From: Rubrobacter taiwanensis
GTDB taxonomy: Bacteria > Actinomycetota > Rubrobacteria > Rubrobacterales > Rubrobacteraceae
NCBI RefSeq assembly: GCF_004337705.1
Contig: NZ_SKBU01000013.1
Location: forward strand, 17,731-81,730
DNA: 64,000 nucleotides
Reading direction: 5' to 3'
Positions 1 to 9,086 of this stretch are shown one piece after another; positions within the stretch are counted from its first letter, which is position 1, and every line of letters starts with the position of its first letter. The notes under the pieces are model-generated. The model was given only the letters and a program-made list of their open reading frames with translations, had not been told where the DNA came from and ran no database searches. The translations under genes and the position numbers were made by a program.

Positions 1-914
1 TGCCTGGAGATTCGCCACTGTATAGCTGTGAAAGCGAGAATTATGAAGTAGAGCACGACACCCATTGCTGCTGCATAGCCCATTTGACCGGTTTGGAAGG
101 CTGCTTGATAAATGTACTGAACTATTACAGTAGTTGAGAAGCCCGGACCACCACCGGTCATCACATAGATCAAATCAAACACATGGAACGAGTAAATTAC
201 GTTAATAATTAGCAAGAAGAAAGTGGTTGGTCCTAGCAGTGGCCAGGTAATGTACCTGAACTGTTTCCAGCTTGAAGCGCCATCTACTTGAGCCGCATCA
301 TAGTAAGAACTAGGTATCGATTGAAGACCTGCAAGGTAAATAACCATGCAGAACCCTATCCTCGTCCAAAGTGTGGCTATGATCAAAGACGGCATGGCCC
401 AAGTTGGTGAAGATAGCCAAGGGATAGGATCACTGCCCATTTGTCGGAGTGTGTTATTAATTATCCCGTAGTGATCATTGAATATCCACGAAGCTACTAG
501 AGCTACTGCTACTCCTGAGATAACCACTGGCATGAAAAAGATACTGCGCAGTATTCCCCGAGCTGGAATCCACCGGTTAAGTAAAATGGCTACACCTAAC
601 CCTAAGATCATACTTGTGGGTACTGTGCCAAGAGTGTAAATGGCTGTATTGATCAATACCTGCCAAAATAAATCATCCTGCATCATGTTAAAATAGTTTC
701 CGAGCCCGATAAATTGGGAAGTTCCGATCAAAGACCAATCGTGAAAGCTTATGTAGAATGCATATAAGATTGGAATAAACATGAATGCAGCAAATACAAT
801 CATGTTTGGTGTTATGAACAAGTAAGGGATCAAACGGCGCTGATGGCGTTGCCACCAGCGCCGTATCCGGATGCGCAGTTCGCCCGTGCCTTTCTGAAGA
901 GGTCGGCGTTGCAT
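1..914 (-). CDS. Sugar ABC transporter permease, MalF/UgpA type (3' end beyond window)
   Basis: I translated this by hand from the ATG at 912-914; the frame stays open to base 1, giving about 304 residues, so only a few C-terminal residues are missing. It is an inner-membrane permease of a carbohydrate ABC importer. A basic cytoplasmic N-terminus (residues 1-27) is followed by about six hydrophobic segments. The EAA loop that contacts the ATPase is visible as YYDAAQVDGASSWKQF. It lies 36 nt downstream of the binding-protein gene on the same strand, so the two are one operon; the second permease should follow outside the window. Base composition is far more AT-rich than the rest of the window, except in the first 28 or so codons, which are GC-rich. 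Confidence 0.9.
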   Translation of the reverse strand, partial: MQRRPLQKGTGELRIRIRRWWQRHQRRLIPYLFITPNMIVFAAFMFIPILYAFYISFHDWSLIGTSQFIGLGNYFNMMQDDLFWQVLINTAIYTLGTVPTSMILGLGVAILLNRWIPARGILRSIFFMPVVISGVAVALVASWIFNDHYGIINNTLRQMGSDPIPWLSSPTWAMPSLIIATLWTRIGFCMVIYLAGLQSIPSSYYDAAQVDGASSWKQFRYITWPLLGPTTFFLLIINVIYSFHVFDLIYVMTGGGPGFSTTVIVQYIYQAAFQTGQMGYAAAMGVVLYFIILAFTAIQWRISR

Positions 915-950
915 TATTTAGCCTTTCGCTGCTGTGTGAGTTGAAACAGA

Positions 951-2258
951 CTAATTGCCTAATGCATTCGCAGTACCTTCTTCAATCTTTTGAGCTGTTG
1001 TTCGTGGATCCTGGCCTGCTACGAAAGCTAGTTCGAGTTCGTCAGCCATGACCTGGTTAATTTGGTTGAATTCCGGAAGCGTTTGTACGCTAGCCATATG
1101 CTCTGGAATCGTTCTCGCCTGTTCGAGGAAAATCTCCATAGCATCTGGGCGAATCCGGTAGTCAAGTTCTTGCTCCAGAAGCGATGTACGAACCGGAATA
1201 AATGTTGCAGAAGTAACGAAGTTGCGCATGTTGTCTTCATTAACAACGAATTTTATAAAGTCTGCGGCAACTTCTGGATGATTGCTATCCTTGCTCACAG
1301 CAAGAGCGTTTCCCCCCATATCAGAGGCTTTCTCAATATTGCACGGCATATAAGTTACACCATACTCAAAATTGGTCATATGGTCCTCTAAATACGGCAA
1401 ATACCAGTCACCGTTGAGCATCATGCCGATTGTGCCATTCGCGAAGAGTGCATGGATTTCTTCAGTGCTCTTGACTGAGGTGTTTGGGGGAACGAGGTCT
1501 TCTTCGAACCAACTTTGAGTCCAGGCGATAGTATCAATGCCTTCAGGGGTATTGATTTGTGGAGCACTCAGATCATCATTGAGAAACTGTCCACCGCGCT
1601 GATAAAGGAATGGCATCCAACGATAAGGATTGCTCTCCTGCCAATTCATGGCGAAACCAAAAGTAGCATTAGTCTCTTCCTTGATCTGCCGAGCTAGGTT
1701 AGTGAACTCTTCCCAAGACCAGCACTCTTCTAGACTTTGAGGTACTTCAACGCCAAGTTGCTCAAAATAGTCAGCGTTATAGAAAAGCGCAAAGGTGTCA
1801 GTGTGATGTGGCAAGCCATAAACTCGATCTTCATAACCTACTGCTTGCCAGAAAGCCGGTTCAAACTCATCTCCATCCCCTTCACTGAGGTAGGGAGTTA
1901 AGTCTACCAAAGCGCCTTCTGAACTATAGCGACCGATTTGCTGGTATTGCATGCGCACTATATCAGGTGCGTTACCTGCAGCCAGCCGTGTGTCAAGTTG
2001 CTCATAGTAATCAGAGGGAACATGGGTCAGATTAATGGAAACATCAGGGTTTTCTGCTTCATACTGATTGATAATGTTCTGGAACGCTTCTAACTCGGCG
2101 TCGATACCCCAAGTAGCAAAGTTAAGTTGAATTTCTCCTTCTGCCTCTGAGGTATCTCCGCCGCACCCTCCCAACAGCACAAGACCAGCCCCGGCCCCCA
2201 GGCCGGTGATCAAAAACTCCCGCCGGGTGAGACCACGCCCCCGCACTCCTCTCGCCAT
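951..2258 (-). CDS. Extracellular sugar-binding lipoprotein (family 1 SBP)
   Basis: This 435-residue solute-binding protein captures an oligosaccharide or polyol outside the membrane for the downstream permease. The N-terminus has a Tat motif (TRREFL, residues 11-16), a hydrophobic stretch, and a lipobox LGGC with the lipidated Cys at 32. The rest is a typical family 1 fold rich in W, Y and N. The start is supported by GAAGGAGG about 9 nt upstream. The first 36 or so codons are GC-rich like the host, while the mature part is AT-rich, so the composition boundary falls just after the signal peptide. Substrate cannot be assigned from the sequence. Confidence 0.9.
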   Translation of the reverse strand: MARGVRGRGLTRREFLITGLGAGAGLVLLGGCGGDTSEAEGEIQLNFATWGIDAELEAFQNIINQYEAENPDVSINLTHVPSDYYEQLDTRLAAGNAPDIVRMQYQQIGRYSSEGALVDLTPYLSEGDGDEFEPAFWQAVGYEDRVYGLPHHTDTFALFYNADYFEQLGVEVPQSLEECWSWEEFTNLARQIKEETNATFGFAMNWQESNPYRWMPFLYQRGGQFLNDDLSAPQINTPEGIDTIAWTQSWFEEDLVPPNTSVKSTEEIHALFANGTIGMMLNGDWYLPYLEDHMTNFEYGVTYMPCNIEKASDMGGNALAVSKDSNHPEVAADFIKFVVNEDNMRNFVTSATFIPVRTSLLEQELDYRIRPDAMEIFLEQARTIPEHMASVQTLPEFNQINQVMADELELAFVAGQDPRTTAQKIEEGTANALGN

Positions 2259-2308
2259 CCGCCTGCTCCTCCTTCACGCAAACTGCACGTACTCGAGAGA
2301 TTGACACA

Positions 2309-2337
2309 AATTTACCAGCACTCCGAACTAAAGTCAA
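2309..2337 (-). promoter_or_regulatory. Sigma-A-like promoter of the sugar ABC operon
   Basis: On the minus strand a -35 TTGACT (2332-2337) is separated by 17 bp from a -10 TAAATT (2309-2314). It reads toward the binding-protein gene 50 bp away and is the best promoter in this gap. Confidence 0.55.
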
Positions 2338-2338
2338 C

Positions 2339-2355
2339 GATATCAAACAGATATC
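2339..2355. promoter_or_regulatory. GATATC-N5-GATATC repeat, candidate operator
   Basis: Two GATATC hexamers are separated by AAACA. They lie immediately upstream of the -35 box of the sugar ABC operon. The position suits a regulator site, but no regulator gene is visible nearby. Confidence 0.35.
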
Positions 2356-2465
2356 ATGTGGAAAATTTGCTTGTTTTGCAGAGTACGGGAGCTGGCAGGG
2401 GCATCCGGGGCTCTTGCCAGGGGTGTGCGAAGGCGGTGGAGGGGCGTGGTAACATAGCGCCCGAG

Positions 2466-2699
2466 ATGGGATCCGAGCGGAATACGATCTTGAGCGCCCT
2501 GTACTCGCTAGGGGTGCTGTTCGTCTCCGGGGTTATGCGCTGGATCCTCCTCTACTGGCCGGCCATCTCCGGGGCTGCGTTCCTGGCTCTGATGGGCTGG
2601 GAGCTGGAGAGGACTCTCACCGCCGGCGTCGCCGTCGTGATCCTCCAGGGGACATGGACCCTAATGTATGTCGTGTACATGAGCAACCGGGAGGTGTGA
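2466..2699 (+). CDS. Small two-TM membrane protein
   Basis: I place the start at ATG 2466, giving 77 residues; the longer upstream frame is poor in coding signal. Two hydrophobic segments (about residues 9-40 and 48-70) suggest a small integral membrane protein with short termini. Its TGA overlaps the ATG of dut (TGATG), so the two are translationally coupled. I do not recognise the family. The size and two-helix layout resemble AtpI-type or DUF-type small proteins, but no diagnostic motif is present. Confidence 0.5.
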   Translation: MGSERNTILSALYSLGVLFVSGVMRWILLYWPAISGAAFLALMGWELERTLTAGVAVVILQGTWTLMYVVYMSNREV

Positions 2700-3136
2700 T
2701 GGAGGTCTTCTTCCGTCGCCTGCGGCCGGGGGCTGAGGCGCCGGCTCGCGCCCATGCCGGGGATGCGGGCTACGACCTGCGTGCCGCCGGGAGCGCGGTG
2801 CTCCCGCCCGGCGGCCGGGCTCTGGTGGGAACGGGGATAGCCGTCGCCATCCCGGAGGGGTACGGGGGTTTCGTGCTGCCGCGCAGCGGGCTGGCGGCGA
2901 GGCATGGAATCTCGCTCGTCAATGCTCCCGGACTCATAGACTCGGGGTACCGGGGTGAGATCAGGGTCCCTCTCATCAACCACGACCCGGAGGAGAGCTT
3001 CGAGGTGGAACCCGGGATGCGGATCGCCCAGCTCGTCATCCTGCGGGTGGAGGCGGTCCGCTTCGTCGCGGCGGACTCGCTGGAGGCTGCGGCCGACGGG
3101 CGGGGGGAGAAGGGGTTCGGTTCATCGGGGATATGA
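2699..3136 (+). CDS. dut: dUTP diphosphatase (trimeric dUTPase)
   Basis: This 145-residue enzyme hydrolyses dUTP to dUMP and pyrophosphate, preventing uracil incorporation and feeding thymidylate synthesis (thyX is also in the window). The five dUTPase motifs are present in order: AGDAGYDL (20-27), PRSGL (61-65), [13 protein letters not shown] (75-87, catalytic Asp81), GMRIAQLV, and the C-terminal lid [10 protein letters not shown]. The start at 2699 overlaps the stop of the preceding membrane protein. The stop overlaps the next ATG by 4 nt, placing it in a compact operon running to 4724. Confidence 0.95.
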   Translation: MEVFFRRLRPGAEAPARAHAGDAGYDLRAAGSAVLPPGGRALVGTGIAVAIPEGYGGFVLPRSGLAARHGISLVNAPGLIDSGYRGEIRVPLINHDPEESFEVEPGMRIAQLVILRVEAVRFVAADSLEAAADGRGEKGFGSSGI

Positions 3137-3597
3137 AGTTCCTCTGCGACGCCATGCTCGGAGGGCTCGCGAAGTGGTTGCGGGCCTCCGGGTACGACAC
3201 CTACTACGCGCGGGAGGGCACCGAGCTGGCCGACGGATTCCTGGTGCGGCTAGCGGCCGATGAGGGCCGGGCGCTCCTCACCAGCGACGGCGGATTTCTG
3301 GAGCGGAAGCCGGTGCGCGACGGCGAGATAGAGTTTCTGCTGCTGCCGCACGGACCCGTGGAGGGACAGCTGCGGCGGGTGGTGCGGCACTACGGGCTCG
3401 TCCGGCGGGAGTCCCGCTGCATGGAGTGCAACGGGGAGCTGCGGCAGGTCTCCGCCGGCGCGGTGTCGGGCAGGGTGCCCTGCGGGGTCGCGGAGGACCA
3501 TGACAGGTTCTTCCTGTGCGGGGGCTGCGGGCGCGTATTCTGGCACGGTTCGCACTGGGAGAGGATCGGGGGGCGGCTGGCGCGGGTCTTCGGATGA
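3133..3597 (+). CDS. Mut7-C RNase-domain / zinc-ribbon protein
   Basis: This 154-residue protein has an N-terminal PIN-like Mut7-C domain beginning [20 protein letters not shown], followed by a C-terminal zinc ribbon with Cys96/Cys99 and Cys129/Cys132. Family members are predicted nucleases; the conserved acidic residues (Asp6, Asp52) fit a PIN-type metal site. The ATG overlaps the dut TGA (ATGA), and its own stop overlaps the glycosyltransferase ATG in the same way, so co-translation is likely. RNA target and role are unknown. Confidence 0.8.
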   Translation: MKFLCDAMLGGLAKWLRASGYDTYYAREGTELADGFLVRLAADEGRALLTSDGGFLERKPVRDGEIEFLLLPHGPVEGQLRRVVRHYGLVRRESRCMECNGELRQVSAGAVSGRVPCGVAEDHDRFFLCGGCGRVFWHGSHWERIGGRLARVFG

Positions 3598-4724
3598 GGA
3601 TCTGCATCGTCTCTCCCTACTCCTGGGCCTTCCCCGGCGGCGTGGTGGAGCACGTCGACGCTCTGGCGCAGCATCTGGAGCGGCGGGGGCATGTGGTGCG
3701 GGTCATCGCGCCGAACGACCCTCTGGATTTGCGCACAAGGGTCCTGCACCCGCGGCTGGGGCGGCACGGTGCCCTTCCCTCCCGCGTGATACCCGTGGGA
3801 CGCTCCATCCCGATCCCCTCCAACGGTTCTCTGGGGAACCTGGCGTTCTCGCCGCGCACCCTGTGGCGCGTGAAGCGCACGATAAAGCGCATCCGGCCGG
3901 AGGTGGTGCATCTGCACGAGCCGCTATTGCCCCCGATCTGCTGGCTTGCGAGCTGGGCCGTGCAGGAGATGGGGATCCCGATCGCGGGCACCTTCCACGC
4001 TCACTACCCCGGTGGCTGCTACCATTACCGGCTCTTCAAGCCGCTGCTGGAGCCCCTGGTCGAGGCCCTTGACGCCCGCATAGCCGTCTCCCCGGCGGCG
4101 GCCGCGACGGCCGGGGAGCACTTCCCCGGCGAGTACGCCATCATCCCGAACGGGGTGGACGTGGACCGCTTCCGGAACGGTGAGACCGGGCGCGACCCTT
4201 ACCGGGTGCTCTTCGTCGGCCGGCCGGACGAGCGCAAGGGGCTGCCCATCCTGCTGCGCGCGTTCTACGGCGTGGTGCGCCGGGTGCCGCAGGCCCGGCT
4301 TGTTGTGGTCGGGAGCCGCCCGGAGGATGTGAAGGTGCCGAAGGGGTTACTCTCCAGCGTGGAGGTGCGGGGGATGGTGGACGATGCCGGGCTGGTACGC
4401 AGCATGCGTACCGCGGGTGTGCTCTGCGCGCCCTCTACGGGAGGAGAGTCTTTCGGGCTCGTGCTCATCGAGGCCATGGCCGCCGGGCTTCCGGTCGTGG
4501 CGAGCGACATACCCGGCTACGACGCGGTCGTTACCTCCGGGGAGGACGGGCTCTTGGTTCCGCCCGGAGAGCCCGCCGCGCTGGCGGACGCCCTCGTGCG
4601 CGTGCTGAAGGACCGGCGGCTGCGGGAGAAGCTCTCCCGCGCGGGGGAGAGGACCGCCCGCCGCTACGCCTGGCCGCGGGTAGCGGCGGAGATAGAGCGG
4701 GTCTACCTCAGGATTCTGGGCTGA
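3594..4724 (+). CDS. Glycosyltransferase family 4, PimA-like
   Basis: This 376-residue GT-B fold enzyme has the N-terminal motif VSPYSWAFPGGVVEHV at the start and the C-terminal donor-site motif GGESFGLVLIEAMAAGLPVV. The whole length resembles actinobacterial phosphatidyl-myo-inositol mannosyltransferases, so mannosylation of a membrane lipid is the likely role. I chose the start that overlaps the Mut7-C stop (ATGA); the longer frame adds a low-quality Arg/Gly/Ala stretch. The 3' end overlaps the convergent membrane protein gene by 22 bp. Acceptor specificity cannot be read from sequence. Confidence 0.85.
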   Translation: MRICIVSPYSWAFPGGVVEHVDALAQHLERRGHVVRVIAPNDPLDLRTRVLHPRLGRHGALPSRVIPVGRSIPIPSNGSLGNLAFSPRTLWRVKRTIKRIRPEVVHLHEPLLPPICWLASWAVQEMGIPIAGTFHAHYPGGCYHYRLFKPLLEPLVEALDARIAVSPAAAATAGEHFPGEYAIIPNGVDVDRFRNGETGRDPYRVLFVGRPDERKGLPILLRAFYGVVRRVPQARLVVVGSRPEDVKVPKGLLSSVEVRGMVDDAGLVRSMRTAGVLCAPSTGGESFGLVLIEAMAAGLPVVASDIPGYDAVVTSGEDGLLVPPGEPAALADALVRVLKDRRLREKLSRAGERTARRYAWPRVAAEIERVYLRILG

Positions 4725-6550
4725 CCACCCTTGGGGGTCAGCAGCACGACCGCCGCCGCAGCCGCCGGGTAGGCGAGCGTCAGGACCGTGGCGACGAGCC
4801 CCGAATCGTTGAGCGCGCCCATCGCCAGCGCCGCGACCGCGCCGCCGAGCATACCGGCTCCGAACGCCGTGCCGCGCACCCGGAGCCAGCCGGCGCAGGC
4901 TATCCCGGCGAAGGCTGCAAAGACGGCGAGCAGCGCCGGGTTCAGGAGGTGTTGGAGGCTCAGAAGCAGCCTCTGCGCCGCGACCGCCGCGAGGTCCAGC
5001 CGGCCGGAGAGCGCCCGGGTACCGTGGGACGCCTCCGGGTCCAGCAGGGCGGAGAGCAAGGATGCCGCCGCTGCGAGCCCGAGCCCGCCGGCGCTCCAGA
5101 GTACGGCTCCTGCCGGACCGTTCCTGCGCATCAGCCCGAGCGTGGCCCCGATCCCGGCCCCGGCCGCCAGCGAGGCGCCCACGTTCGCTCCCGTGACCGG
5201 CAGCCCGAGCACCGGTACGGCCAGGGATCCGGCCACCGCTAGGCTCCAGAAGAGCTGCGGCCGGCGGGCGCAGAGCGCGCCCAGGCCCACGCAGAGCGCC
5301 CCGAGCAGCACGGCCGCGTACTCGTTCCCGATACCGTAGAACCGGGCCCCGTAGGCCGGGTTGAACCCCAGCGTGCTGTAGCGCATGAGGGCACCGCCGG
5401 CGGCGGAGTCGGCTGCTATGGCGAGGGTGGAGATCAGGAACACCAGCGCCAGATGCCCGCTCCACGAGCCGGAGAGCCGGAGCGCCAGAGCCGCCAAGCC
5501 CGCGGCGAACCCCAGCGTCAGGGCAGCCGCGGGTGCGGCGCCGGTCACGGGGAAGGCGGCGGCGAGCAGGGCCCCTGCGGGCAGTGCGGTGCCGGCGAGT
5601 ATTGAGTATGCCACCCCATCCCGGCCCCACCGGAGCGCGCTTCCGGCGAGGAGGGGGATGCTCGCGGCGGCGATCAGAGCCCACACCGCGAACCTCTGCT
5701 CCGCTACGAACGCCAACCGCTCCTGCATCCGCTCCACCGGTTCCGGGCCGCCCGGCTCGATGGTCGCCGCTCTTCCGGTCATCTCCGGCGGGGCGGGGGC
5801 GCCGAGCGCCGCGAGCAGCGTCGGCGCTACGTCGGCGCTCGAGATAAGCCCCGCCGTGCGGGTGCCGGGAGAGTAGAGCGCTCCCGGTTCGCCGTCCGGC
5901 TGCAGCAGCGTGAAGGGGGTCAGGTTCGCCGCTCCTTCCGGAGCCAGGGGCGAGGCGACGGCCACCGCGGCTCCCGCGGCGCGGGCGGCCTCGACGGCTT
6001 CGGCCGCCTCCTCCGGACCGGCGGCCTCCAGCGCGATGAAGCCCGCGCCGGCCTCCAGCGCCTCCCCGAGAATCGCGCCGGGGGGACCCTCCGGGTACCT
6101 CAGCGGTACGTTGCCTGCGGAGTCCATGGCTACGAGGAGCGCCCGGTCTCCCACGGCCGCAGCCTTCACCCCCGATCTCGCGAGCGCGTCGCCCAGAGCT
6201 CCGGGGTGCACGGTGGATGCGGGGCCGGTGAACGCCTCTCCGATTCGGGCGGTCGCCCCGGGCAGCTCCCGGGGGGCTACGGACGTGTCCGCCCGCGCTC
6301 CGGCGCCGAGGAAGAGGTAGGGCAGCCGGGGGTCTTGGGGCTTCTCGCCCTGGACGGTGGAGAGGTTCGCCACCGCTCCCTCCTCGAAGACCGCAGCGAG
6401 CTCCGGGTTCTCGCGCACCGCTTCCCAGGAGAGCTCCTCTACCAGCACGAGCACGGCCGGGCGCTCCGGCGGGGCAGCGGCTGCCGGGTGTGCGGCGCCG
6501 GCCAGCAACAGCAGGCAGAAGAGCAGCAGGACGGGGGCTATCTTTCGCAC
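4703..6550 (-). CDS. Large membrane protein with alkaline-phosphatase-like ectodomain
   Basis: This 615-residue protein starts at GTG 6550 with a signal peptide (residues 1-25). An extracytoplasmic domain of about 250 residues follows (AVLVLVEELSWE near the start; LISSADVAPTLLAALG near its end, reminiscent of the alkaline-phosphatase/sulfatase fold). The C-terminal half holds roughly ten hydrophobic segments. The mixture resembles cell-envelope proteins seen next to PimA-like genes in actinobacteria. No complete catalytic set is identifiable, so function is unassigned. A TAGGAT hexamer 9 nt upstream of the GTG and no Shine-Dalgarno suggest a leaderless mRNA. Confidence 0.75.
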   Translation of the reverse strand: MRKIAPVLLLFCLLLLAGAAHPAAAAPPERPAVLVLVEELSWEAVRENPELAAVFEEGAVANLSTVQGEKPQDPRLPYLFLGAGARADTSVAPRELPGATARIGEAFTGPASTVHPGALGDALARSGVKAAAVGDRALLVAMDSAGNVPLRYPEGPPGAILGEALEAGAGFIALEAAGPEEAAEAVEAARAAGAAVAVASPLAPEGAANLTPFTLLQPDGEPGALYSPGTRTAGLISSADVAPTLLAALGAPAPPEMTGRAATIEPGGPEPVERMQERLAFVAEQRFAVWALIAAASIPLLAGSALRWGRDGVAYSILAGTALPAGALLAAAFPVTGAAPAAALTLGFAAGLAALALRLSGSWSGHLALVFLISTLAIAADSAAGGALMRYSTLGFNPAYGARFYGIGNEYAAVLLGALCVGLGALCARRPQLFWSLAVAGSLAVPVLGLPVTGANVGASLAAGAGIGATLGLMRRNGPAGAVLWSAGGLGLAAAASLLSALLDPEASHGTRALSGRLDLAAVAAQRLLLSLQHLLNPALLAVFAAFAGIACAGWLRVRGTAFGAGMLGGAVAALAMGALNDSGLVATVLTLAYPAAAAAVVLLTPKGGQPRILR

Positions 6551-6607
6551 AGCGAGCTTATCCTAGCAGAGCGCGGGGGCGGCCGGATGTTGCTAGACTT
6601 CTGCTCC
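6551..6607. promoter_or_regulatory. Divergent promoter region, both genes likely leaderless
   Basis: On the minus strand TAGGAT (6560-6565) ends 9 nt before GTG 6550. On the plus strand TAGACT (6594-6599) ends 8 nt before GTG 6608. Neither start has a Shine-Dalgarno. The -35 regions are weak. Confidence 0.4.
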
Positions 6608-7162
6608 GTGAACGCGACGACGCACGCCGTTTTCGGAGTGGCGGCTCTGGCGGGGGCCGGGGCCGCTCTGGGCGTGGAGCCCAGCCCGTACGCGTACCCG
6701 GCGGCCGTGGCCGCGGCCTGGCTGCCGGACATAGACAACCCGCGCAGCAGGCTGGGCAACGGCCTGAGCCGGCTGAAGAGCCCCGTTCTGAACGCCGCAA
6801 CCCGGCCTCTGAGCTGGGCGCTGCGGACGATCTCCTTCGTGCTGGCGCGGACCGTGGGCCACCGGACCCTGACACACTCCCTTCTGGGGGGCGCTCTCTT
6901 CGCGCTTTTGGTCTCGCCGCTGCGGGAGCTGCTGCCGGGACTCTGGCTGGCACTGGTCGCGGGCTACGCCTCGCACATCTTCGCCGACGCGCTGAACACC
7001 CGCGGCGTGCCGCTCCTGTGGCCGGTGGGGCGGCCGTTCCGGCTGCTGCCCGGCGGCGTGAGATCTGGCGGGGCGGCGGAGTTGGCGATCGCGGCCGGGA
7101 CGGCGGTAGTGGCCGGTTACCTACTCTCGGTGGCGCACCCGGAGATCCCGGGCCTCCTCTAG
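6608..7162 (+). CDS. YdjM-like metal-dependent membrane hydrolase (DUF457)
   Basis: This membrane protein begins NATTHAVFG, the usual N-terminal His-containing motif of the YdjM/LexA-regulated hydrolase family. It also contains AAWLPDIDNPRS (about residue 34 on) and GHRTLTHSLLGG, the acidic and His motifs thought to bind metal, with several hydrophobic segments. I prefer GTG 6608 because family members start just before the T-H motif and a -10-like TAGACT lies 8 nt upstream; an in-frame ATG at 6587 is the alternative. Its 3' end overlaps convergent yqeK by 42 bp. Substrate is unknown for the family. Confidence 0.75.
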   Translation: MNATTHAVFGVAALAGAGAALGVEPSPYAYPAAVAAAWLPDIDNPRSRLGNGLSRLKSPVLNAATRPLSWALRTISFVLARTVGHRTLTHSLLGGALFALLVSPLRELLPGLWLALVAGYASHIFADALNTRGVPLLWPVGRPFRLLPGGVRSGGAAELAIAAGTAVVAGYLLSVAHPEIPGLL

Positions 7163-7723
7163 CCACTCCAGGGCGGCGCGGCTGCTGGGGTGGATCTCCC
7201 TGCCCTTCGCCTCGATGTGCTCGTTCTGGTCCCGCAGCGTGATAGCGGCCGCTTCGTAGAGATCCCGCTCCCGCACAACCTCCCGCAGCCGCTCGACGCC
7301 GGGGTACCGGCGGCCGGGCTCGGTCTTGTCTGCCAGGTAGAGCACCAGCCCCAGCGGGCTCATCTCCGGGGCGGTGGTGGTGTGGGTGCGGATGGCGGCC
7401 AGGATCTCCGCGTCCTCGAGGCCCAGCTCCCGGCGGACGAGCTCGGCCGCTACCGGGGCGTGCAGGAGGCCCGGCTGCCGCCGCTCGAATTCTCCGACCG
7501 GGATGCTCCACTCTTCGGCCAGCCGCAGCAGCTTCTCCGGCGGGATCTCGCGGGCGGCGTCGTGCAGGAGGCCGGCGAGGTACGCCCTGTCCGGGTTCGT
7601 GCCGTGGATCTTCGCCAGCTCCCGGGCCGCGGCCGCCACCCGCCGGGAGTGACCGCGGCGCTCGCCGGAGAGCCTGCGGGCTACGTACTTCTCCGCCCGC
7701 CGGATGGTTTCGGCAGAAGCCAT
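7121..7723 (-). CDS. yqeK: YqeK-type HD phosphohydrolase (symmetrical Ap4A hydrolase family)
   Basis: This 200-residue HD-domain protein shows HSRRV (His25 region), the LLHDAARE metal motif, THTTT and ADKTEPGR, matching YqeK, which cleaves diadenosine tetraphosphate symmetrically. The ATG at 7723 has no useful Shine-Dalgarno; a TACAAT hexamer (7731-7736 on this strand) lies 7 nt upstream, suggesting a leaderless transcript. It is divergent from cinA with only 23 bp between the start codons. In many bacteria yqeK sits beside nadD and rsfS; here it does not. Confidence 0.85.
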   Translation of the reverse strand: MASAETIRRAEKYVARRLSGERRGHSRRVAAAARELAKIHGTNPDRAYLAGLLHDAAREIPPEKLLRLAEEWSIPVGEFERRQPGLLHAPVAAELVRRELGLEDAEILAAIRTHTTTAPEMSPLGLVLYLADKTEPGRRYPGVERLREVVRERDLYEAAAITLRDQNEHIEAKGREIHPSSRAALEWLEEARDLRVRHRE

Positions 7724-7746
7724 GGAGGGAATTGTAGAATACCGGA
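7724..7746. promoter_or_regulatory. 23-bp divergent promoter with overlapping -10 boxes
   Basis: The minus-strand TACAAT (7731-7736) and plus-strand TAGAAT (7735-7740) share two bases. They sit 7 nt from the yqeK ATG and 6 nt from the cinA GTG. There is no room for a leader or ribosome site on either side. RNA polymerase could occupy only one direction at a time. Confidence 0.5.
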
Positions 7747-9021
7747 GTGAGTAAAGACCAGCGCACCATAGAGACCGCGGAGATAATAGCCGTCGGGAGC
7801 GAGATGCTGCTGGGCGAGCTGGTGGACACCAACTCCGCCTGGCTGAGCCGGCGGCTCGCCGCGCTCGGGATCTCCATCTACCGGCACACCACGGTTGGAG
7901 ACAACCGGGAGCGCATTACGGCCGTTCTGCGGGAGGCCGCCGCTCGCGCCGACCTCGTCCTCACGACCGGCGGACTCGGTCCGACCTCCGACGACCTGAC
8001 GATGGAGTGCCTGGCGCGCGCTGCCGGAAGGGAGCTCGTCGAGTATCCGGAGGCGCGGGAGCACATAGAACGGGCGTTCGCCCGGATCGGGTACACCAGC
8101 CCGCCGCGGTCTAACTACAAGCAGGCGCTCTTCCCAGAAGGTTCTGCCCTCATCCGCAACCCTTTAGGGACCGCGCTGGGGGCGATGGTGGAGCTGGACG
8201 GGACGCTCGTCGCCACCTTCCCCGGCGTGCCTGCCGAGATGCAGATCATGTTCGATGAAGAGGTCGAGCCCGTCATCCGGGCCCGGAGCGCCGGGGGCGT
8301 CATCCTCTCGCGCACGCTGTGGTTCGTGGGGATCGGGGAGTCCGCGCTGGCCGAGCGGGTGCAGGATCTCCTGGACATGTCCGACCCCACGGTCGCACCG
8401 CTCGCCGGTCAGGGACGGGTGCGGCTGCGCATAACCGCCCGCGCCGGAACCGAGGAGGAGGCTAAGGAGAAGATACGGCCGGTGGAGCACGAGATCCTCT
8501 CCCGCCTCCGCAAGTACTACTTCGGGGCCGACGACGATACGCTGGAGAGCGTGGTGGGCCGGATGCTGCAGGAGCGGGGGGCGACGCTCGCGCTGGCCGA
8601 GAGCTGCACCGGCGGTCTTCTGGCCAAGCGCTTGACCGACGTGCCGGGCTCCTCCGCGTACTTCAGGGAAGGCTTCGTCACCTACTCCAACGAGTCCAAA
8701 GAGCGCCTGCTCGGCGTCCCGCACGAGCTGCTGGTGCAGCACGGGGCCGTGAGCGAACCGGTCGCCCGCGCGATGGCCGGGGGCGCGAGGGAGGTGGCCG
8801 GCACCGACTACGGCCTCTCGGTCACCGGCGTCGCCGGGCCGGAGGGCGGCACGGAGGAGAAGCCCGTCGGGCTGGTCTGGATCGGGCTGGCGCACGGGGA
8901 GGGCGTCATCACCGAGCGCCTGGATCTCTCCGCCTGGGCGCGCTCGCGGTCCGCCATCCGGGAGCGCAGCGCCAACCGCGCCTTCGACCTGCTGCGCCGG
9001 TACCTTTCTGAACATAATTAA
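7747..9021 (+). CDS. cinA: CinA: MoaB-like domain fused to NMN deamidase (PncC)
   Basis: This 424-residue protein has an N-terminal COG1058 domain ([32 protein letters not shown]) acting on pyridine-nucleotide derivatives. Its C-terminal PncC domain ([28 protein letters not shown]) deamidates nicotinamide mononucleotide for NAD recycling. Full-length two-domain CinA is 410-430 residues, so it is complete. GTG 7747 is chosen because it begins the conserved region exactly and is 6 nt after a TAGAAT -10-like box. It is a monocistronic unit; the next transcription unit has its own promoter. Confidence 0.93.
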   Translation: MSKDQRTIETAEIIAVGSEMLLGELVDTNSAWLSRRLAALGISIYRHTTVGDNRERITAVLREAAARADLVLTTGGLGPTSDDLTMECLARAAGRELVEYPEAREHIERAFARIGYTSPPRSNYKQALFPEGSALIRNPLGTALGAMVELDGTLVATFPGVPAEMQIMFDEEVEPVIRARSAGGVILSRTLWFVGIGESALAERVQDLLDMSDPTVAPLAGQGRVRLRITARAGTEEEAKEKIRPVEHEILSRLRKYYFGADDDTLESVVGRMLQERGATLALAESCTGGLLAKRLTDVPGSSAYFREGFVTYSNESKERLLGVPHELLVQHGAVSEPVARAMAGGAREVAGTDYGLSVTGVAGPEGGTEEKPVGLVWIGLAHGEGVITERLDLSAWARSRSAIRERSANRAFDLLRRYLSEHN

Positions 9022-9037
9022 AATTTTCTTAACGCCC

Positions 9038-9066
9038 TTGTCCGGGTGCGTGGCGGGTAGTACACT
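9038..9066 (+). promoter_or_regulatory. Promoter of the 9.1-kb small transcription unit
   Basis: A -35 TTGTCC (9038-9043), 17-bp spacer and -10 TACACT (9061-9066) predict a start near 9073. It lies just past the cinA stop and points to no conventional gene. Confidence 0.6.
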
Positions 9067-9086
9067 TCCGGTAGTCGTGAGGCACG

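Noticed and set aside
4347..5684. A 445-codon minus-strand frame
   Set aside because: Out of frame with the conserved membrane protein and the glycosyltransferase; Arg/Pro/Gly-rich shadow.
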